DNA from: Zetaproteobacteria bacterium
GTDB lineage: Bacteria > Pseudomonadota > Zetaproteobacteria > Mariprofundales > Mariprofundaceae
Assembly: GCA_021545625.1 (NCBI GenBank)
Contig: JAJRVH010000251.1
Coordinates: forward strand, 1 to 7,509
DNA length: 7,509 bases
Direction of reading: 5' to 3'
Shown piece by piece: positions 4,565-7,509 of this stretch (the stretch's first letter is position 1; each line of letters begins with the position of its first letter). Under the pieces are notes generated by a model. That model was not told the origin of the DNA. It saw nothing but the letters and a program-made list of their open reading frames with translations, and searched no databases. The position numbers and the translations under genes are program-made.

Positions 4565-6472
4565 TCAACGGCCGGAAGCCGGCAACTGCTGCCGATAGCT
4601 CCTCTTCCGCTGGTTCTGCAACATCAACAGGCGCTGCAGATTCTGCTCCGCCATCCGGAAACCGGGCAGCACCTGCACGGCCCGCTCGAATGCCTGCTGG
4701 GCGTGCAGCCTGTCCCCCTTCATCATATAGGCTGCACCGAGCATATTCAGCGCCGGAGGGTTGTAGGGATAAATGCGTTCGAACTCCTTCAGATAGCGGA
4801 TCGCCTGGTCATAGTGCCTGTCCGCATAGGCGGTCTGCGCGACGCCGAACACCGCCCTGAAATTATACGGATCCAGGGCATAGGCCTTTTCGTATTCCGC
4901 CCTGGCGATCTGCGCCTGACGCGCATGCGCCATTGCCTGCCCCACATGCCATTCCGAGGCCACCCAGCGCAGCGGCCAGACAGCCAGCAGCAGCGTCAAC
5001 ACCAGCGCGGCAAGCGCCAGCGGCCGGGTCCACGGCCACGTCAGACTGAATGCGGGCCGCCCGCCCATGTCTTGCAGGCTGCCCCACCACGCGCCGGCAA
5101 ACAGCGCAAACGCAAACATGCTGGCCGGATTGTAGAAAACATGATTGAACATCGCATCGAACATGGCGGCTGTCACGGCGACAAGACCGGCGGCATGCCA
5201 GCCGTTCCATGCGCACCAGAGCGAACGGACCAAGCCGGACCACAGCAACAGCAACAGCCCCAGAAACAGCAACGTAGCCGGCCAGCCGTTCTGGGTCGCC
5301 AGCTGCAGAACGATATTATGCGGGTTGGTGGTAAAGGTGCGTTCCGTACTCAGGGGATCGCGAAAATCGGGGAAGCGGTTGCTCCATGCCGGGTAAACAA
5401 AGGGGAAGTTACCCGTTCCCTGCCCCAGCCACGGCGCATCCAGCGCCATGGCCATCGCCGACGCATACATCGGCGTTCTGGCTGTCAGCAACGGATACAT
5501 GGCGGCCCAGAAATCCGCCAGCGGCGGCTGTGCTGCGCCGGGCGTGAGCTGCTTGGCCTGCGTGATTTCCGCCGCGGCCTCGAGCGTTCCCGACAAACGT
5601 ACCAGTTCACGATAATGATAGGGAAGCGAACTGTTGACGATAAAGGCGGCCAGCAACGCACTCGTTACCCACACCACAGGCAGCCAGGCGGGAAAAGCCG
5701 GCCTCCCCTTTCGGAACACGTTCCTCAGATGCCGGAACGCCACGATGACAAACAGCAGCGTACCGACGACCAGCCCTCCCAGCGCTCCCCGGCTGGCGGC
5801 CACGAGCAGCAGCGTGGCAATCGTGAACACAGAAAACCAGTTCATCACCCTGAGAATCGGATTGGCCTTCGCGGCCAGCATCCAGACCAGGGCCGGAAGC
5901 AACACCACCAGCACGTCGCCGGTGAAGTTCACATGCCCGATCGGGGAAAACAGCACGCTGACATTGTAACCCGGCTTGCCGAAGTCCAGCACATAGCCGT
6001 ACCAGTAACCCAGCGAAAAAACGAGAGCTGCAACCGAAACCGACCAGGACAAGGCTCCAGTCCAGCGTGGCTCGCTCCTGATCGCCCATGCGGCCGTCAG
6101 GAACACCGCCACCGATATCAGCCAGAAAGTATAGCGGATCAGACCTTCGACCGGATTCGGCGCCCCCCATATGCCGATGCCCAGCAATAACAGAAACAGA
6201 AAAAGCAGCATGCCGGGCCATGTAACGGCCATCGACAACGCCCTGCCGGAGCGCCACCAGTGCCATGCCAGCGCCATGCCCATCAGCATACCGCACACTA
6301 CCAGCACAGCCCACTTCGGTTCCTCGTTCGGGGCAACGAACGGAAACACCCGCACCATCAGCATCGGCAACAGCATCAACAAAGGCACAAGCATCAACAG
6401 CCAGGCCGGCTGCATGCCGGCGAGTCGGTGACTGATATTCTCAGGGAATGAGGTCGATCGCGTTTTCTTCAT
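4565..6472 (-). CDS. O-antigen ligase/Wzy-C family membrane protein with C-terminal TPR repeats
   Basis: Proteins of this family transfer or polymerise lipid-linked glycans at the periplasmic face of the inner membrane: WaaL ligases, Wzy polymerases and PglL-type protein glycosyltransferases. This 635-residue protein has about 13 hydrophobic segments between 22 and 505. SRGALGGLVVG lies at 228-238. A large loop, presumably periplasmic, runs from about 281 to 395 and contains GQGTGNFPF (350-358) and NPHNIVLQLATQNGW (383-397). His385-Asn386 then fits the WaaL motif H[NSQ]-x9-G apart from its last position (Ala399). The Gln394 position is commonly Glu. Residues about 510-610 form two to three TPR repeats (AEYEKAYALDPYN, QAIRYLKEFERIYPYN, AQQAFERAVQVLPG). 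By segment count the TPRs would be periplasmic; this is inference. No glycosyltransferase genes lie nearby, so PglL-like protein glycosylation is as likely as O-antigen ligation. The ATG at 6472 has no clear Shine-Dalgarno motif; codon 20 is an alternative start. Confidence 0.85.
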   Translation of the reverse strand: MKKTRSTSFPENISHRLAGMQPAWLLMLVPLLMLLPMLMVRVFPFVAPNEEPKWAVLVVCGMLMGMALAWHWWRSGRALSMAVTWPGMLLFLFLLLLGIGIWGAPNPVEGLIRYTFWLISVAVFLTAAWAIRSEPRWTGALSWSVSVAALVFSLGYWYGYVLDFGKPGYNVSVLFSPIGHVNFTGDVLVVLLPALVWMLAAKANPILRVMNWFSVFTIATLLLVAASRGALGGLVVGTLLFVIVAFRHLRNVFRKGRPAFPAWLPVVWVTSALLAAFIVNSSLPYHYRELVRLSGTLEAAAEITQAKQLTPGAAQPPLADFWAAMYPLLTARTPMYASAMAMALDAPWLGQGTGNFPFVYPAWSNRFPDFRDPLSTERTFTTNPHNIVLQLATQNGWPATLLFLGLLLLLWSGLVRSLWCAWNGWHAAGLVAVTAAMFDAMFNHVFYNPASMFAFALFAGAWWGSLQDMGGRPAFSLTWPWTRPLALAALVLTLLLAVWPLRWVASEWHVGQAMAHARQAQIARAEYEKAYALDPYNFRAVFGVAQTAYADRHYDQAIRYLKEFERIYPYNPPALNMLGAAYMMKGDRLHAQQAFERAVQVLPGFRMAEQNLQRLLMLQNQRKRSYRQQLPASGR

Positions 6473-6514
6473 GGCGGCAAACTAGCAAAGTGCATGATGG
6501 TCTGGCCAAACATT
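6473..6514. other. 42-base gap between the methyltransferase and ligase genes
   Basis: This is the only non-coding stretch longer than one base in the window. It is richer in A/T than its surroundings, but I see neither a hairpin with a T-run nor a convincing promoter. The two genes point the same way and could share a transcript. Confidence 0.6.
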
Positions 6515-7509
6515 TCAGCCGGCCTCCGAGCGCAGGTGCAGCACATTCACCCATTTGCCGCCATGCCGGAGCCTCAGCCGGCGCTCGGAAACCATGCCGA
6601 GTGCCGCTTCGCATACCCGGTCCGGCACCATGACCGCCATGCGCCAGCCCTGCGGACATCCCTTCAGCCACGTCCCCAGCGACCGGTAAAGACCTCTCAC
6701 ATCGCCACCGATGCGATCGCCGTAAGGCGGATTACAGATCATCAGGCCGCCGCCCTGCGGCACAGGCATATGCCGGACGTCCTGCCGCGAAAAACGGATA
6801 TGTTCCAGAACACCCGCATGACCGGCATTGATCCGCGCCTGCTTCAATATACCCGCATCGACATCACTGGCAGCAATGGACAAGGGCCTGTCCCTCCCCA
6901 GGCCCGCGGCCCGCTCGAACACTCGTTGCCAACGTCTTCTGTTCAGGGAAGGCCAGTGCAACAGCGCGAAATCGTGCTCCAGGTTCGCCGTACGCCCCAG
7001 CCCCATCAACGCCGCTTCAATGGCGAAGGTGCCCGAACCGCACATCGGCACCAGCAATGCCTCATCCGCACCCCACTCCATCCAGCGCAAAATGCCCGCC
7101 GCCACGGTTTCGCGCACCGGGGCCATGCCGGCATGCAGCCGGTATCCCCTGCGATCCAGCCGTTCCCCGGACGCATCGATGCTGATGGTGCAGACATTAC
7201 CGTCCATGCGCACCATGATTCGCTGCACATCGCCGCCAGCCCCCTGCTGCAAGGGTGCATCCGCTCCAAGCCGCCTGCCGATCGCATCCGCAACCGCCCG
7301 TTCGACGCGCCCGGAATGCATCAGTCTCGAACGATGGCAGGAGGCCCGCACATGAACCGGCTGGCCGGGAGCAAGATAACTCTCCCAGCAGACCAGCCGG
7401 GTCTTATTGAACAGCTCCGGAAAGGACAAAGCCCTGAACTCGCGCAAGCGAACCAGCACGCGGGTGATGCAGCGCGCCCTGAGATTGATGCGGTACAGGG
7501 CATCGGGAC
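6515..7509 (-). CDS. THUMP-domain 23S rRNA guanine-N2 methyltransferase, RlmL family (N-terminus cut by window edge)
   Basis: RlmL-family enzymes methylate the exocyclic N2 of a guanine in 23S rRNA (G2445 in E. coli) with S-adenosylmethionine. The visible part is 330 residues and is open to the right edge, so a few tens of N-terminal residues are missing. It begins in the THUMP domain (ALYRINLRARCITRVLVRLREF, then FNKTRLVCWESYL), which binds RNA. The methyltransferase domain follows: RETVAAGILRWMEW; motif I LLVPMCGSGTFAIEAALMG (coding about 7057-7001); the acidic ASDVD with QARINAG; and catalytic motif IV NPPYGDRIG starting at 6733. Motif I has Val where E. coli RlmL has Asp (LDPMCGSGT). The protein ends soon after the domain, so the second methyltransferase (RlmK) of the fused E. 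coli RlmKL is absent. The GTG at 7459 is an internal Val codon, not the start. It could also be another COG0116-type methyltransferase, hence no gene symbol. Confidence 0.85.
   Translation of the reverse strand, partial: PDALYRINLRARCITRVLVRLREFRALSFPELFNKTRLVCWESYLAPGQPVHVRASCHRSRLMHSGRVERAVADAIGRRLGADAPLQQGAGGDVQRIMVRMDGNVCTISIDASGERLDRRGYRLHAGMAPVRETVAAGILRWMEWGADEALLVPMCGSGTFAIEAALMGLGRTANLEHDFALLHWPSLNRRRWQRVFERAAGLGRDRPLSIAASDVDAGILKQARINAGHAGVLEHIRFSRQDVRHMPVPQGGGLMICNPPYGDRIGGDVRGLYRSLGTWLKGCPQGWRMAVMVPDRVCEAALGMVSERRLRLRHGGKWVNVLHLRSEAG

Noticed and set aside
4571..4583. Hairpin GCCGG-AAG-CCGGC near the convergent stops, possible terminator
   Set aside because: The stem is only 5 bp, lies inside the last codons of the ligase-like gene and has no T-run on either strand.
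4703..6190. Long (495-codon) open frame on the plus strand, antisense to the ligase-like gene
   Set aside because: Its translation is dominated by Gln, Arg, His and Pro with no recognisable motif, as expected for the mirror of a GC-rich membrane-protein gene. The minus-strand frame has clear family motifs.
6473..6514. Possible promoter for the ligase-like gene (TTGGCC, 17 bases, GCTAGT on the minus strand)
   Set aside because: The -10 box matches only 3 of 6 consensus bases, and transcription would start directly at the ATG. Read-through from the upstream methyltransferase gene is simpler.
1..7509. Search for a defence system, mobile element, CRISPR array or RNA gene
   Set aside because: All but 43 bases are accounted for by eight genes, seven of them with recognised families. 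No direct-repeat arrays, transposase motifs, tRNA-like folds or composition breaks were seen.

Overview
This is a compact stretch of bacterial chromosome, GC-rich by eye at about 60%. It carries seven recognisable core genes and one small uncharacterised gene. The proteins look proteobacterial. The order pabC-mltG-tmk-holB is the well-known enterobacterial/gammaproteobacterial arrangement, and the threonine deaminase is the long biosynthetic type with two regulatory domains. I cannot place the organism below Pseudomonadota from this sequence. Mobile elements, CRISPR arrays, RNA genes, toxins and defence genes were looked for and not seen.

Left part (1-3053, minus strand): one tightly packed operon reading right to left. 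It contains pabC (aminodeoxychorismate lyase, folate), mltG (endolytic transglycosylase, cell wall), an 84-residue protein of unknown function, tmk (thymidylate kinase, dTTP supply) and holB (DNA polymerase III delta', cut by the window edge). All four junctions are 4-base stop/start overlaps (GTGA, GTGA, ATGA, ATGA), which suggests translational coupling along the whole operon. The 84-residue gene is not part of the E. coli version of this cluster.

Middle (3052-4563, plus strand): ilvA, the first committed enzyme of isoleucine synthesis. It is divergent from pabC, and with the preferred pabC start the two start codons share the palindrome CATG, so there is no intergenic space for promoters.

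Right part (4565-7509, minus strand): a gene for a 635-residue membrane protein of the O-antigen ligase/Wzy-C family with a TPR tail, converging on ilvA with one base between the stop codons. Upstream of it, after a 42-base gap, lies a THUMP-domain rRNA guanine-N2 methyltransferase of the RlmL family, whose N-terminus runs off the window.

Only 43 bases are outside coding sequence (4564 and 6473-6514), and there is no gene-free stretch over 300 bases. I did not find a new multi-gene system. The points most worth a second look are the 84-residue protein embedded in the pabC-holB operon, the loss of the normally conserved PLP-contacting glutamate in PabC, and the TPR-tailed ligase standing away from any visible glycan cluster.
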